From NCBI GenBank assembly GCA_032718865.1, contig JALUTQ010000046.1:186001-250000 (forward strand): a stretch of DNA of 64,000 nucleotides, read 5' to 3'. Positions within the stretch are counted from its first letter, which is position 1, and each line of letters opens with the position of its first letter. Shown here in pieces: positions 11,841-22,206 of the stretch. Both the position numbers and the translations under genes were made by a program. The stretch is from Tilletia caries. Taxonomy: Eukaryota; Basidiomycota; Exobasidiomycetes; Tilletiales; Tilletiaceae. The notes below the pieces were generated by a model. That model ran no database searches and was not told the DNA's origin. It saw only the letters and a list, made by a program, of their open reading frames with translations.

Positions 11841-11921
11841 GGCGGAGAGCTCGAAGGGTAGCGAAGCTACCCTGAGAGCGAGGCGCGGAGGGCGTCTATG
11901 TCATTTGGATGATTGACTGTG
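11841..11921. repeat. 81-bp direct repeat with hairpin, copy 1
   Basis: Starts GGCGGAGAGCTCGAAGGG and ends GGATGATTGACTGTG. A second copy at 12033-12113 differs at one base. It contains GGGTAGC-GAA-GCTACCC, a perfect 7-bp stem with a 3-base loop. Weaker similarity (CTGCTCATCA...) precedes both copies, so the original duplicated unit may have been nearer 190 bp. Confidence 0.88.
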
Positions 11922-12032
11922 GCCCGTGGGTCACCTATCAGGCATTCAGGTACGTACATAGACATGTCACTTTCCAACTTTGGGGAGATCTATCTCCTAT
12001 CTGCTCATCATCTATGTTGTGTGGAAAATCAT

Positions 12033-12113
12033 GGCGGAGAGCTCGAAGGGTAGCGAAGCTACCCTGAGAGCGAGGCGCGTAGGGCGTCTATGTCATTTGG
12101 ATGATTGACTGTG
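12033..12113. repeat. 81-bp direct repeat with hairpin, copy 2
   Basis: Near-identical to 11841-11921 (one G/T difference in the GGCGCG(G/T)AG segment), same orientation, start points 192 bases apart. Carries the same GGGTAGC/GCTACCC stem. Confidence 0.88.
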
Positions 12114-12542
12114 CCAAGTGCTTCTGGACCATTGTTTGGGTATGCCATCCACATCTGACAGGTCACAGCATTGAGCACGTCTTTTTGAGAATTCGAGTCT
12201 AAGATATTCAGACCAAGCATTAAGCAACATCAGTCCACAAGGCATGCAGTCTCTTGCTACTTTTCATCTCCCGTTCATGTTCTAATTTTTATAAACTCAT
12301 GGCCTCAAAAAGTCTGGGGAACACTCTGGCTCAAAAACCAGGCCGGTGGGATATGTGTGGTGTGCACGGTGTCGTGGTGGGAAGATCCGAGCTGGCTGAG
12401 TGTAGAAAAAGACTTAGCGAAATTTCGGGAAGGCATCTATCTGGCTGACGACCACGACCACGATCACATCGACACAACAACACAACAAACGAGTTGTCGA
12501 CAACCTCTTATCAAGGCCATTGGCACGCGCGGCTGCGCGCTG

Positions 12543-13383
12543 GTGAGTACACCGGTGTCACTGACCCCTTCACTGATCCTCTTTCTCGCCCGCAGCACCA
12601 GCGAGAGTATACAGCATCCCCATGACCCCACCTCACCTCGCATCTTGCGCACAGTCTTCTCCCTTCAACAACTTCCGACCGAACTGATCACCTGGTTTCT
12701 TGCCTGCACCCCTTCTTCCCTGCCTCGTTTGCTTCCGTCTTGCAGCCATTCCTACGCACCGCGTGCTATGCCCCGCCGACCATCCCTCTCTCCCACTGAT
12801 CTTCCCGGTTCTCCTTCGTCTCTTCATCTTCTCCTCCCTCCTCTTCCTCCCTCCCTTCTCCCGTTTCGAAGATAGGAACTCATCTCTCGCCCTGTGAGTT
12901 GTGACCCGCGTATTTACTTTTTCTTCCTTGCAGATATTCAGCATACATCCACAAGATCGATCCTGCGTCATCCATGACACGTGCGCCGCTCGGTCTCTTC
13001 ACCTTGCGGCGGCGTTCTGGTCTTGTGAGTAGTCTCTGACGCTGCTCCGCGCTTGGATTGCTCTGTCGGGGCGCATCCATGCACTGATATACCCTTCTTC
13101 TCCGTCAAGGTTTTTGGCAACGCGTCTCTCATCATTGTACGTCCACACAGCCGCGCAACGCTTCATAGGGCTGAGACTGACCACCGACGCCTTCTTGTGA
13201 GTTTGCTCACCCTCACGCAATATTTCCCACACCGGTCACTGACAACGTCTTGTTGCAGCCGCTCAGACCCGTGTACACTATACATGCACTCGGTCAATCA
13301 GTAAGTCCGCTCCTCGCTCGCCCTCTTCCACCTTCCCCTTCGCTGACATGACATCCCTTCTTCCTGGGCACTTTACCCTTACA
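12543..13383 (+). other. Intron-like multi-exon transcript, possibly non-coding
   Basis: Five consecutive plus-strand donor/acceptor pairs resemble the real introns of this window: donors GTGAGTACACC (12543), GTGAGTTGTG (about 12896), GTGAGTAGTC (about 13024), GTGAGTTTGC (about 13198) and GTAAGTCC (about 13302); acceptors CCCGCAG (about 12596), CCTTGCAG (about 12934), CCGTCAAG (about 13110), GTTGCAG (about 13259) and CCTTACAG (about 13384). Branch-like CTGAC/CTGAT stand before several acceptors. Exons between them would be 40-300 bases, but joining them gives no frame longer than a few dozen codons. It may be a spliced non-coding RNA or a decayed gene. I do not recognise a product. Confidence 0.35.
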
Positions 13384-13682
13384 GCTATCCATTACCAGGC
13401 ACGTTGACCTGTGGAATTTGGGCTCTGACCGCTGACACCTCTGGGATCTGACATCGTAGCTTTGCAGTGCCTTTCCAGTTATCATCATTCTCGGACCTGT
13501 ATCCAATCTCCCGTTCTGAACTGCGAATGCTACGTGCATCCATATGATATGGGCTGTGACCTGAGCGAGCAGAGAGAGATGATCCTGGAAAGTGGGGATA
13601 CCTATTGTGAGAAAGGCTCAAGACTTGAGTTCACTATCCCACAAGTCTTATAGCTGCTATTGCACAAGTATTGGGCGGCTGC

Positions 13683-13778
13683 TCTTGTACAAGACTTGAT
13701 CCAATTGGCGATAGAATTTGACAAGACTCTATAGGAGAGTCTTGTACAAGAGTTCGGCCAAGTCTATAATAGACTTGG
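13683..13778. repeat. Cluster of short hairpins sharing CAAGACT
   Basis: Successive inverted repeats: the palindrome TCTTGTACAAGA (13683-13694); CAAGACTCT/AGAGTCTTG arms with a 5-base loop (13722-13744); CTTGTACAAG (13741-13750); and CCAAGTCTAT/ATAGACTTGG arms with a one-base centre (13758-13778). All reuse the CAAGACT/AGTCTTG word. The cluster lies about 310 bases outside the left end of the large transposon. Confidence 0.7.
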
Positions 13779-14090
13779 GATGGTCCGGCGGTGTAGAATC
13801 GACATGTAGGCAGAGTGTACGCGACATGCAGAAAAGCCTCAGACCAGCCCTACTGCATGCCCACGCAGGGGCCGATCTACGGCTGTGGAGGCGGGCGGCG
13901 GGGAGGGGATGAGCGGTGAGCTCGGCCCTCAGGCTCTCGGATGGGACGGTCGATGAAATGAGGAGAGGACTGAGAAGCTGAGAAGGTCCTTGGATCTAAA
14001 TCATGGCGGAGGCAGTGGACTTCCACCCGAACAGACGACGCTGGACCATCTCAACTTTTATTTACGGCATTTCTCACATCTCACATAGCC

Positions 14091-14122
14091 CTCAGGAAAT
14101 CTGCAGTGGCGCCAGAGACGCG
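14091..14122 (+). repeat. Left terminal inverted repeat of the 7.35-kb transposon
   Basis: Begins CTCAGGAAATCTGCAGTGG and continues to AGACGCG. It pairs with 21410-21441 with two mismatches. Confidence 0.85.
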
Positions 14123-14536
14123 GTTGTGACGCTCCTTGGGCGGCAAAGACGCGCCTCAGACGCTGTGGGCATGAGAGACCGCGGCTTCAGACGCTCCACA
14201 GACGCGCCTCGATATGAGTCTGTTTCTCGGATCGTTTTGAGATTTTGAGATGGACAAGTCGACGCTGTACCGACGCGCCTCAGACGCTGCAAGCAAGCAC
14301 CCTCCGCAAACTTCAAGAATTCTCAACCTTAGCGAAATTTCGAGCTCGACCATGGCCCACTCAGCACTCAGCTGAGGAGCTCACCGCTATCCACTCACCC
14401 TCACAGCTACACCTCCTATCACACAGGCCACAGCAACATATCCCACTCTTGTGAGTACTGAATCTCGAGCTCCTCCGTATCTGTGCGGTGTGCCGTGTGC
14501 GACACTGACACCTCTTCCTCCTTCGCAGACTCTACG

Positions 14537-17500
14537 ATGAGCGCAGAGCAGCAGCGCTGGCGAGAGCGGTCTGTCAACTGCTGGTGCTTCAGCCGTTGTC
14601 GATCAGGCCAAAGAGAGCTCTCCATTCGAACAAGAGATGGGCATCTCGAGCGGGACAAGGAGCTGCGGGAACAGAGGATGGGCTTGGGATTGGGTGCAGA
14701 TCACGACCTCGACCTCGCCATCCACAGGAACGAGTCCTCTCAGGCTGCCGATACGGTACTTGCGGTCGTACGGCAAGATACGTCGAGCGAGGATGGCGAT
14801 GGTTCCAATAGCAGCAGCAGCAGCAGCCGATCAGCCCCTTCACAGTCAGACGCGCTGCCGTCCCAGGGAGGGCAAGATCATCCATCTATCCCAAACCTTC
14901 CAGCAGTCTCGCCTTCCTCCCGTGGTAGTTCGCCTGCTCAGTTGACAGTTCGACAACATAGACTTCAATGTCGATCAGGAGGACGGTATTTCACAGCTCG
15001 ACGACCACGACGACCCACAGCTCGACGACGTCAATGATCTAGACCAGCTCGGCGAGGAAGAGGAGTACGCCGAATACGAGCAGCAACTTCAGGACGGCGA
15101 GGCTGCCTCCGATCTGGACTCGGAGGACATTGATGCGCTCCATCTCTTTTCCGATGAGAGTGAGGACGAGGAAGGAGTACCCTCTTCTGACGACGACAAC
15201 GACGGCAATTCCGAAGTAGGAAGATACTATCACGAAGAAGAGCTTGATGACGATGCAGCTGTCGATGCAAGAGTTCATAGTCGTCACGCACAGGACCTTT
15301 TCGATCAGCTTGCTTCCGGCTACAGACTGCCCTCCCGCCCAGTGCGACCTCCAGATCCATAAACGGCGGCCTTTGGCATCATGCAACGTCTCAACCCTAG
15401 CGAGATTGCTTCCCTCCGACATATCCGAACCTGCATCCGCACAAACGCCACTCAAGAGCAGTACCGCGCCTTTGCCAAGAACATCGAGGCCCAGAATCCC
15501 GACATCACCATCCTTGGACGCAAAGCTGCCATCGCACTCGCCAAGAGAGTCACTCGTCTTCGAGAACACACTTGGGACATGTGTCCAGAGTCGTGTATGG
15601 CGTTTGTGGGACCGCAAGCGAACCTACAGCGATGCAACTCTATCAGGCAAGGACGACGATGCGGGGCGGCGCGATTCGACAGCAAGGGCAAGCCGCGGCG
15701 GAAGTATACGACCCTTTCCATTCTACCCCGCGTGCGAGCAAAGTTTGCTTCTGGATCAGGTTCCACATATCTGCACGATCAGGCAGAGTGGTCGGCACAA
15801 ACCTGGGGAACGGACCATCATCACTTCGCGGACTGGCCGGACGGCGCGTGCCACCAGCACCTGCGGGAGAAGGGTTTGTTTGATGATCCTCGGCACGACG
15901 CATTCGTCCTCAGCACGGACGGTGCCCAGTTCGTCTCCAAGCGCAAGTCGAATGGATGGATCGTGATGCTTTCATCGCTCAATGAACTTCACACCAAGCG
16001 GTTCAAGCGCCCGGAGACCTTCGTCAGTTGCGTCGTTCCCGGACCCAACAACCCCGTCAACGTTGATTCGTTCCTCTGGCCCGTCGTTCAAGAGCTTGCA
16101 CGGGCGGCACATGGGTATTGGATTTGGGATGGAGCGCGAGAGGAGTGGTTCGTGTGGAGGGCGTGGTTGGTCGCCACTGCTGCAGATCAGCAAGGCAGTT
16201 CCAAGATCAATCACATGACGGGTCCGACTGGGTATTGCGGGTGCAGGAACTGCCACATGGTTGCCAATTACGCTTACGAAGGTCAATCGGTTGGATACTT
16301 CCCCCTCAAGACGGTTAAGGGCGACAAGGCGCGGTCACGCGATCGTCCGCAACAGTACGACCCTTACGATCTCCCGCTCCTCTGAGGATTTGTTCGAGGA
16401 GAATCTTACCGAGGTATCCAACTCTCTCACTGCCGCGGACCGGAGAGAGTCTCGGCGGCTCACGGGAGTGGGTGGTCGGCCATTGCTGGCATTCTCTCCA
16501 GCGTTCATGGTCCCCTTGTTCTTTCCCGTAGACGTCTTCCACCTCTTTGGGTCCAACATCCCCTCGCTCATCTGGAACACGCTCACAACCGAAGAGCCCG
16601 ACGACCCTTTCCCTCTCACCAAAGAGCACCAAGAGCTCTTCACGACCTTGCTGGAGCAGTCCGCTCGAGATTTACCGTCCTCCTTCTCCAATTCGGCGCC
16701 TCGGACGCCAACGACGAAGGCTGGCTCGTACTACAAGATGTACGAATGGACCCTCGTCACATACCTTTACCTGCCATCCTTCCTTTACGCAATCGGTGCA
16801 CCTCTCTCGCTGGTTCAAATGATGTCTCATCTCCAAGCTGGTGTTCGCTTGGCAATGGCAGACAGGGGAATCTCCGCTTCGGAACTTGATGACATGCACG
16901 ATCACTTTGTGCAATTTGTCCGCCTATGGGAGCAAGAGTTTGTGCGAGGGAAAGCTTCACTTCTACACAGAGCAACGTGAGTATCCCGATGAGTCCTGAA
17001 GCATATGGAAAGTCTCTGATTGTCTCGATATCCTACAGCATCTCCATACATCAGCTATTGCACGTGCGAATGTTCATCTACTGCCATGGAAACATGCGTA
17101 ACACTTCCCAAGGCAGATGCGAGCGGGAGGTTGGGCACATCAAGTATGCCCTGCGATCATTCAAATCTCCGTTCCCTAGCATTGCAAGAAACGTCAGAGA
17201 ACTCGAACACATCCGCCTCCTCGACTTACTCCTTCAAGACGCTGAAGACGAAGACGACCCTCCCGATGTTCCAACTCTCGCAACGAAGATCTCCTCAAAG
17301 CACCGACGAATGACACAGTCTCAAGTCGACGAAGAGGATGCCCTCATTCGAACATTCCAAGAGCAAGGCCTAATCCCCACTCCTCTCCCACCATACTTCT
17401 ACCGAGGCAAGCTCGAGATTCCGGGGACCAGTACCGTCCGCGGCAGTCGCATCGAAAGCGATGGAGCTAGAAGATGTTGCCATTTCTTCGCACGGCACGA

Positions 17501-17618
17501 TGATGGCATCTCGTATGGCAAAGCCTTGCACTTTATCTGCTTCGGAGCCGACCACGACCTTGACGACGAGGCCCCAGTCAACGATCAGGCGGCTTTCATA
17601 CTCTTTCGGCGCTTGTAA
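14537..17618 (+). pseudogene. CACTA/EnSpm (Tnp2-like) transposase, interrupted
   Basis: Relic of a cut-and-paste transposase. N-terminal CWCFSRCRSGQRELSIRT then RDGHLERD is the CxC...C...H zinc motif common at the start of Agaricomycete Tnp2 proteins. An acidic Asp/Glu-rich region follows (14956-15359). The catalytic part reads MCPESCMAF, ARFDSKGKPRRKY, DAFVLSTDGAQFVSKRKSNG, VVPGPNNPVNVDSFLWPVVQ, GPTGYCGCRNCHM, SVGYFPL and YDPYDLPL, then in another frame SSEDLFEENLTEV, PLFFPVDVFHLFGSNIP and, after an intron at about 16978-17040, IHQLLHVRMFIY and CEREVGHIKYALRSFKSPF (the conserved C-terminal E block). Breaks: an in-frame TAA at 15360-15362 just before MQRLNPSEIA, and a frameshift near 16380 inside the YDPxxLPLRS...E block where no intron signal exists. 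An unresolved intron also precedes 14956. Confidence 0.85.
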
Positions 17619-18420
17619 GACGTAGTCACGGCGGAGGGGATCATCAAGGGTCGATGGAGTTCACAATTGTTCATCCTCGACATCCGGACCATCATCGAGC
17701 CCGTGGCCATCTGCGAGCTTGGTGGCTGGGTGTACGTACTTCGGCGCTTGTCGTGGCTCACAGACCACGATGAAGCGGACTCGTTTCGCCCCCGGCACGA
17801 GCACTACTCACGTCTCCCACCGGTCAACCCTGGACTACATGCGCCGTCACTCTTCAAAGATCGACGGTGAGTATCATCAGCAACGTGTCATCGCCCCTTG
17901 AAGAGGATTGCATTGCTAATGCTGACAACTTTGATCGTACCTCCTCTACTGTTCCACGTCTTTCGATCTCACCTTGATCTTGTCCAACTGCGGACTGCCC
18001 CCTTCGGCCCTTCTCATTCCCTTTCGTACACTACTGTTCGCAACGCCTTCCCTCGCAATCTCTGGCGCTTCTCCAATTCTACATCTAGTCAATGCAGGTC
18101 CACTGAGAGGAAGACATGAGTGTGCGATTGATATGGGGCAAAACCGCATACAGTCCGTTTACCAGGCAGCATACAGTTTGCTCAGTATTCAGCTCACTCT
18201 CTACTCCTTCTCACACGCCTTCACGCTCGCGCTCTACCCAAAGACCACCAGCCTTCCTTCCTAGGACTTCAAGCATCTCAGCCGTGTGAGCCGTGCTTGT
18301 ATGCTTGCAGTGCCTTGAGTCTTGACCATCTCTGAACCCTTCCCCTCTAATCTAGCCATCAACCATCACCATCATCACCCAACCAACACTCAACAAGCCC
18401 AAAGCAAGCAAGCATTCATC
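17619..18420 (+). promoter_or_regulatory. Transposon-internal spacer and leader of second gene
   Basis: About 800 bases between the transposase frame and the second gene. The frame at 17667-17870 (IEPVAICELGGWVYVLRRL) may be a further exon of the transposase C-terminus after an unrecognised intron. The last 70 bases before 18421 are A/C-rich (CATCACCATCATCACCCAAC), typical of a 5' leader. Confidence 0.4.
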
Positions 18421-20899
18421 ATGCAGCCCCCACCACCCTTCTCTAGCTTGTCTCAGCTTGGAGACGCGCCGGATCCGACCCTCTCCAACGTCCCGGCTCT
18501 TGCCAATGTTCCGACTGCTTCAACCTGGAATCAATCAAGCGTCAACCAAATCCCGGTCGACCTGCTGATGGCTCATCCTTTGTTGGCTCAACTCCTTGCT
18601 AACCAAGCATCGTCTGCTCCTACTCTGGCTGCTTCCTCTTCAACGCCGACGGCATCTACAACTTCGACGACGGTCGTGTCTACATCCGCTGCGCAGCAAG
18701 TCCCAGTCGACCGAGCAACTGAGCTTCGCCAGCAATCTCAACGCCCGCTCTCATCCTTCCCTAACCGAAAGGACATGCTGTGGACCGAGTCCGCTGCTCG
18801 AAAGGCCATGAAGAGGTACAGCAAGCAGTTCGTGACTCGCGATGAGGAGGGTCGAATCATCTTCGACGAACGCAAAGATGAGATCGAGGCGGGCGTCAAC
18901 CTTCTCACCGAAGAGGCTAGAGCAAGGCTCAAGAAGGAACACCCGGAAGACAAGGATATCATCAGCAAGATCAACTTCAAGGACTGGAAGGAAAACTACA
19001 TCGACTCGTTGATGGAACTGGCCAGACTGCTCGGCGAGCAGTTTCCCGAGCTCGCGTGGTGCGACATGTTTTACAAGCCCTTCATCTGGATCCTGTTACA
19101 TCTGAAGTCGCACAAGGGCTTCATGAGGAAGAAGGCGATCAAATCGGAACAGCAACAGACCAAAGCGACGGCCGTACCCTCTTCCACCTCAAAGAACATA
19201 TCCTCGACAAAGCAGACCTCACAGTCATCGTCGTCGAAGAAGCGACCTGCTTCGAACAAGACTGCTTCTACAAGCGCGAGGAAGTTGACTCCCGACCCGT
19301 TTGAGGATGTCGACAGCAGTGGAGAAGATGGTGAGTAGCTTAGCGAGTGCATACATTCAAGACTCAAGGACCTGGATAACGTGAACTCTTTCCTTCTTTC
19401 GACAGAGCCCAAGAGCAAGAAACAGAAGTCCAAGGCTCTGACTGCAGTTCAGCGTTTAAACCAGCTGGCAAAGGAGCGTGGTCTTGACTTCAGCAATGAC
19501 GAATCAGATGAGGAGATGAAAGATGTTGATGGTGATGGTGAGATGGGTGATCCTCACGGTAAGACACGTTCCCCCCAATGTTATAACTTATAAGGCGCAT
19601 TTATGCACTCTGACGATGTATACTTTTCCAATCAGAGACAAAACAAGGGGCAGTGAAATCAGCTGCTGATCTCCAGGAGACTGCGGGTACCAGAACAAGT
19701 GGCATTATCATTCCGGTTTGAGCTCAAGCATCGGCCAGCAGCATCTCGAAGGAAATCACCATTCCCGTTCACAAGGCCTCGAGTGCAGCTCCCAAAGCAA
19801 CCATATTCCGCCCAGCTCCCACAAGTGTATCCCGTCCGGCAACGAATTCGGATCCAACCACGCAAATGGGCTCGAAGCTTCCTGTTCCCTTCAAGATCAC
19901 AACTGCTGCCCCTGCGTCAAGTCAGCGAGCTCCCCAGACGACCTCTGCCGTCCCTTCCCCGGCTCTCGGCAACATGCGCGCCGTGGATACTTCCAAGCTC
20001 GAGGATCCAACCGCTATGGCTCTTCGGTCTGCTCTGCAGGTTCGATTTTCGGAGCTTCCTGAAGCTGCGGAGGTCGACGATGCGCTCCAACTTCTCGAGA
20101 CGGTCTACTCCTGTGGTGCATCCAAAGACTCGAATGGAGATCCTGCTTTTGTTGCCTGGCTGGAGGAGTTGGAGAAGCTCGACCCTGCGACTATCGACGA
20201 TGAGGACGAGCTTGGAGAATGCTTCGGGCATCGAGCAATTGGTCGATGGAAGTACGACACACCGCTCTCGAGCGCTGACACCTGGGGACGTGCCGCCAAT
20301 GCATTCAAGCTTCTCTCTGCGCTCTTGCGCATCTGGCATATTGGCCGGCAACAGCTCATCGACCGAGGGAGTTCCACTCAGCCACTCGTCCACAACCACA
20401 TCGCGAAGGTGTGCGCACGGATCAAGTTGGCATTCAAGATCGGATCGTTCAATGCGCAGTCGTCGACTCAGAACGCAGAAGCAGGACCCTCGACGAGCAA
20501 GACAGACAAGAAACGGGCTCGAGTGTCTATGGAGCTCAAGCAAGGCGTTATAACTGCTAATGCGATTAAGGTAATGCCTCACTTTGTGTTCGTCTCAAGA
20601 TGGGAGGAGACCCGAGCTGACACTTGCTTGTCCACCTTCAGAGGCTTTCAAAGAAGGATGCGACGCAAATCTTGAAGTCGGCGAACATCAAATTCAAGAG
20701 CGGAGCACTGAGCAGTGCGTAGCGACATCCTGGACATCCTCATTGAAGCCCACTCAAACGGGCGCATCAAGCTGACGGCGGACCAAATCCGATACCCTGG
20801 CCTCAGGTGAGTTCAACAGCACACCTTCAAGTGAACAGCATCTCTCACAAGCTTCCCTTTTGCTTAATGCTTCCTAGCTCTGAAATCACGGACGAATGA
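18421..20899 (+). pseudogene. Second transposon-borne gene, unknown function, probably broken
   Basis: Uncharacterised protein carried with the transposase. Exons 18421-19330, 19406-19558 and 19636 onward have clear splice sites (introns 19331-19405 and 19559-19635). The N-terminal third is Pro/Ser/Thr/Ala-rich; then comes a charged helical domain (RKDMLWTESAARKAMKRYSK, FDERKDEIEAGVNLLTEEAR, YIDSLMELARLLGEQFPELA, DMFYKPFIWILLHLKSHKGF), a Lys/Ser linker with KKRPASNK, an acidic patch, and a second domain (KLPVPFKITTAAP, LRSALQVRFSELPEAAEVD, FVAWLEELEKLD). It resumes as DILDILIEAHSNGRIKLTAD and ends SSEITDE at 20899. A TGA near 19720 sits in an otherwise open frame unless a 42-base intron removes it, and about 20716 needs a one-base shift. 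Its position suggests an accessory transposition protein; no family is recognised. Confidence 0.6.
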
Positions 20900-21441
20900 G
20901 TCCAACTGTCCAAACTCCGATCGAGCCTCTTGGACTCTTGGTCCTCTCCTACGATCCAGCCTGCGATTCTTTCTCTGCTCCTCGGCTCTGCTTCCTGACC
21001 CTGCTCCTCAGTTCTCTTCCTCTGCATGCTCTTCGCTCCCGCTTCTCTTCGACCCTTGATCCTTTCTCAGTTGACAGTTCTCATCCCGTTGTCCTCGTTC
21101 CTACACGGCTACACCATTGGACCCGAGCTCGGATTCTTCCCAAACGCAGTACCTGATGATAATCGTACCAGGGCATATATGCGACTTCGAGACAGTGTTC
21201 GAGGAGCGTCTGAGCAGCGTCTATTGAGCGTACGCTGGAGAGTGTCTGAATCGCGTTGGAGGCGCGTGGATGGCGCGTCCGTCGACGCCTGATCTTTGCC
21301 CACCGCGTCGACGGACGCTCCTGATGCAGCTGTGAGAGAGAGAGAGTGGACGCGCCTCAGACGCTTCCCCAACGCTGCATGGTCTCATTGCAAGTTACAG
21401 CGTCTTTGGCGCGTCTATGGCGCCGCTGCAGATTTCCTGAG
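20900..21441 (+). repeat. Right subterminal region and inverted end of the transposon
   Basis: Non-coding part of the 7.35-kb element, dense in GACGC/GCGTC words (GAGCGTCTGAGCAGCGTC, GGCGCGTCCGTCGACGCC, GACGCGCCTCAGACGCT). It ends with the inverted terminal repeat 21410-21441 (...GGCGCCGCTGCAGATTTCCTGAG). Confidence 0.75.
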
Positions 21442-21534
21442 CATAGCCTCAGATCCCCAGGCGTGTCTTAGCTCCACTTCTGTATGTGTGGGAAAATTCC
21501 CAGGTGATGTGGAGGGGTTGACCCAGCTCCAATC

Positions 21535-22193
21535 ACGTACCGTTCGCTAGAACGCCTGGGCTGAAATGTGACATTTTGCTTGCGATGTCAAAAGACTTAG
21601 TCGTTTCAGCGGCCTCTCACTGTAGCAACAGCCAGCTCACCGCTCACATGGTCCGTGCACACCCACACCCACACCCACACCCACACTCACACAGCACACT
21701 CACACAGCACACTCACACCCACACCCATGCTCGCACTCACTCACTAACCCACGCACACAGCACACGCACACGCACTCGCACTCGCCCTCGCACTCACTCA
21801 CATGTACTTAGTCAGAGTCAATACTCAATGCACAGCCCACAGGTCAGGTCAACATGTCATTCTCATCATCCATGCACGCTCGGACAAGGAGCAGCTGACC
21901 GCCGAGCTCGAAGAGGCGCTCACGAAGCGGCGCTCAGCAGCTCACTCAATAGCTCTCTCAGCAGCACTCTCGGCAGCACTCTCAGCAGCTCTTTCCGGAC
22001 ATGTGTGCGCGAGACAAAGGGAGGGTGTTCAGTATTCAGTCATCTGGCAGCGAATGCTACTGTGTTCATTGCTGGCTGCCGAGCTGGGAAGCGATCTGAG
22101 TGGTGGCTGGGAAGGCTCCTGAAACGACTAAGTCTTTTTACATCGCAAGCAAAATGTCAGTTTTAAGACCAGGCTGTCTAGCAAGCTACACGT
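21535..22193. mobile_element. Inverted-repeat element A (non-autonomous DNA transposon)
   Basis: Core inverted repeats 21569-21609 (TGACATTTTGCTTGCGATGT...GTCGTTTCAG) and 22119-22159 match at 40 of 41 positions. Weaker matching continues outwards (GCCTGG, GCTAGA, ACGT) to about 21535 and 22193, so the true ends may be about 34 bases further out. The interior has no gene; it contains an ACACCC/ACACGC-rich microsatellite (about 21658-21800) and CAGCACTCTC repeats (about 21955-21990). No clear target duplication is visible. Confidence 0.72.
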
Positions 22194-22206
22194 CTTTCGG
22201 AGGCTT

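Larger units (their letters stand above)
9532..14083. other. Long gene-poor stretch before the transposon
   Basis: About 4.5 kb with no gene I can support. It holds a tandem 19-bp repeat (10489-10526), a short array of TGACTAC-like units (about 11405-11470), an 81-bp direct repeat with an internal hairpin (11841-11921 and 12033-12113), a series of intron-like donor/acceptor pairs from 12.5 to 13.4 kb without a continuous frame, and a cluster of short hairpins at 13683-13778. The sequence has the look of degraded mobile DNA plus possible non-coding transcription. Confidence 0.5.
14084..21448. mobile_element. 7.35-kb DNA transposon with Tnp2-type transposase and 7-bp target duplication
   Basis: The element proper is 14091-21441. 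Its left end (CTCAGGAAATCTGCAG then (T)GGCGCCA(G)AGACGCG) and the reverse complement of its right end match at 30 of the first 32 bases. Immediately outside both ends stands CATAGCC (14084-14090 and 21442-21448), a 7-bp target-site duplication. Subterminal copies of GACGCGCCTCAGACGCT occur at 14148-14164, 14272-14288 and 21349-21365, with many related GACGC words. Inside are a CACTA/EnSpm (Tnp2)-like transposase gene with breaks and a second unknown gene, both on the plus strand. CACTA elements usually duplicate 2-4 bp, so a 7-bp duplication is unusual for this transposase class. The intact ends suggest recent insertion, while the coding breaks suggest it is no longer autonomous. Confidence 0.85.

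Noticed and set aside
12357..12875. An open frame suggesting a protein with LPTELI-like (F-box-like) residues
   Set aside because: The frame crosses a probable intron, is dominated by Pro/Ser/Leu from pyrimidine-rich DNA, and its parts do not join in frame.
14483..15037. A complete 184-codon gene at the start of the transposase region
   Set aside because: Its first part carries the CxC zinc motif, but the conserved acidic region continues in another frame after an intron-like acceptor at about 14955, so its own stop is probably intronic.
21576..22166. A 196-codon open frame with His/Thr/Arg repeats
   Set aside because: It is the translation of the CA-rich microsatellite inside inverted-repeat element A.
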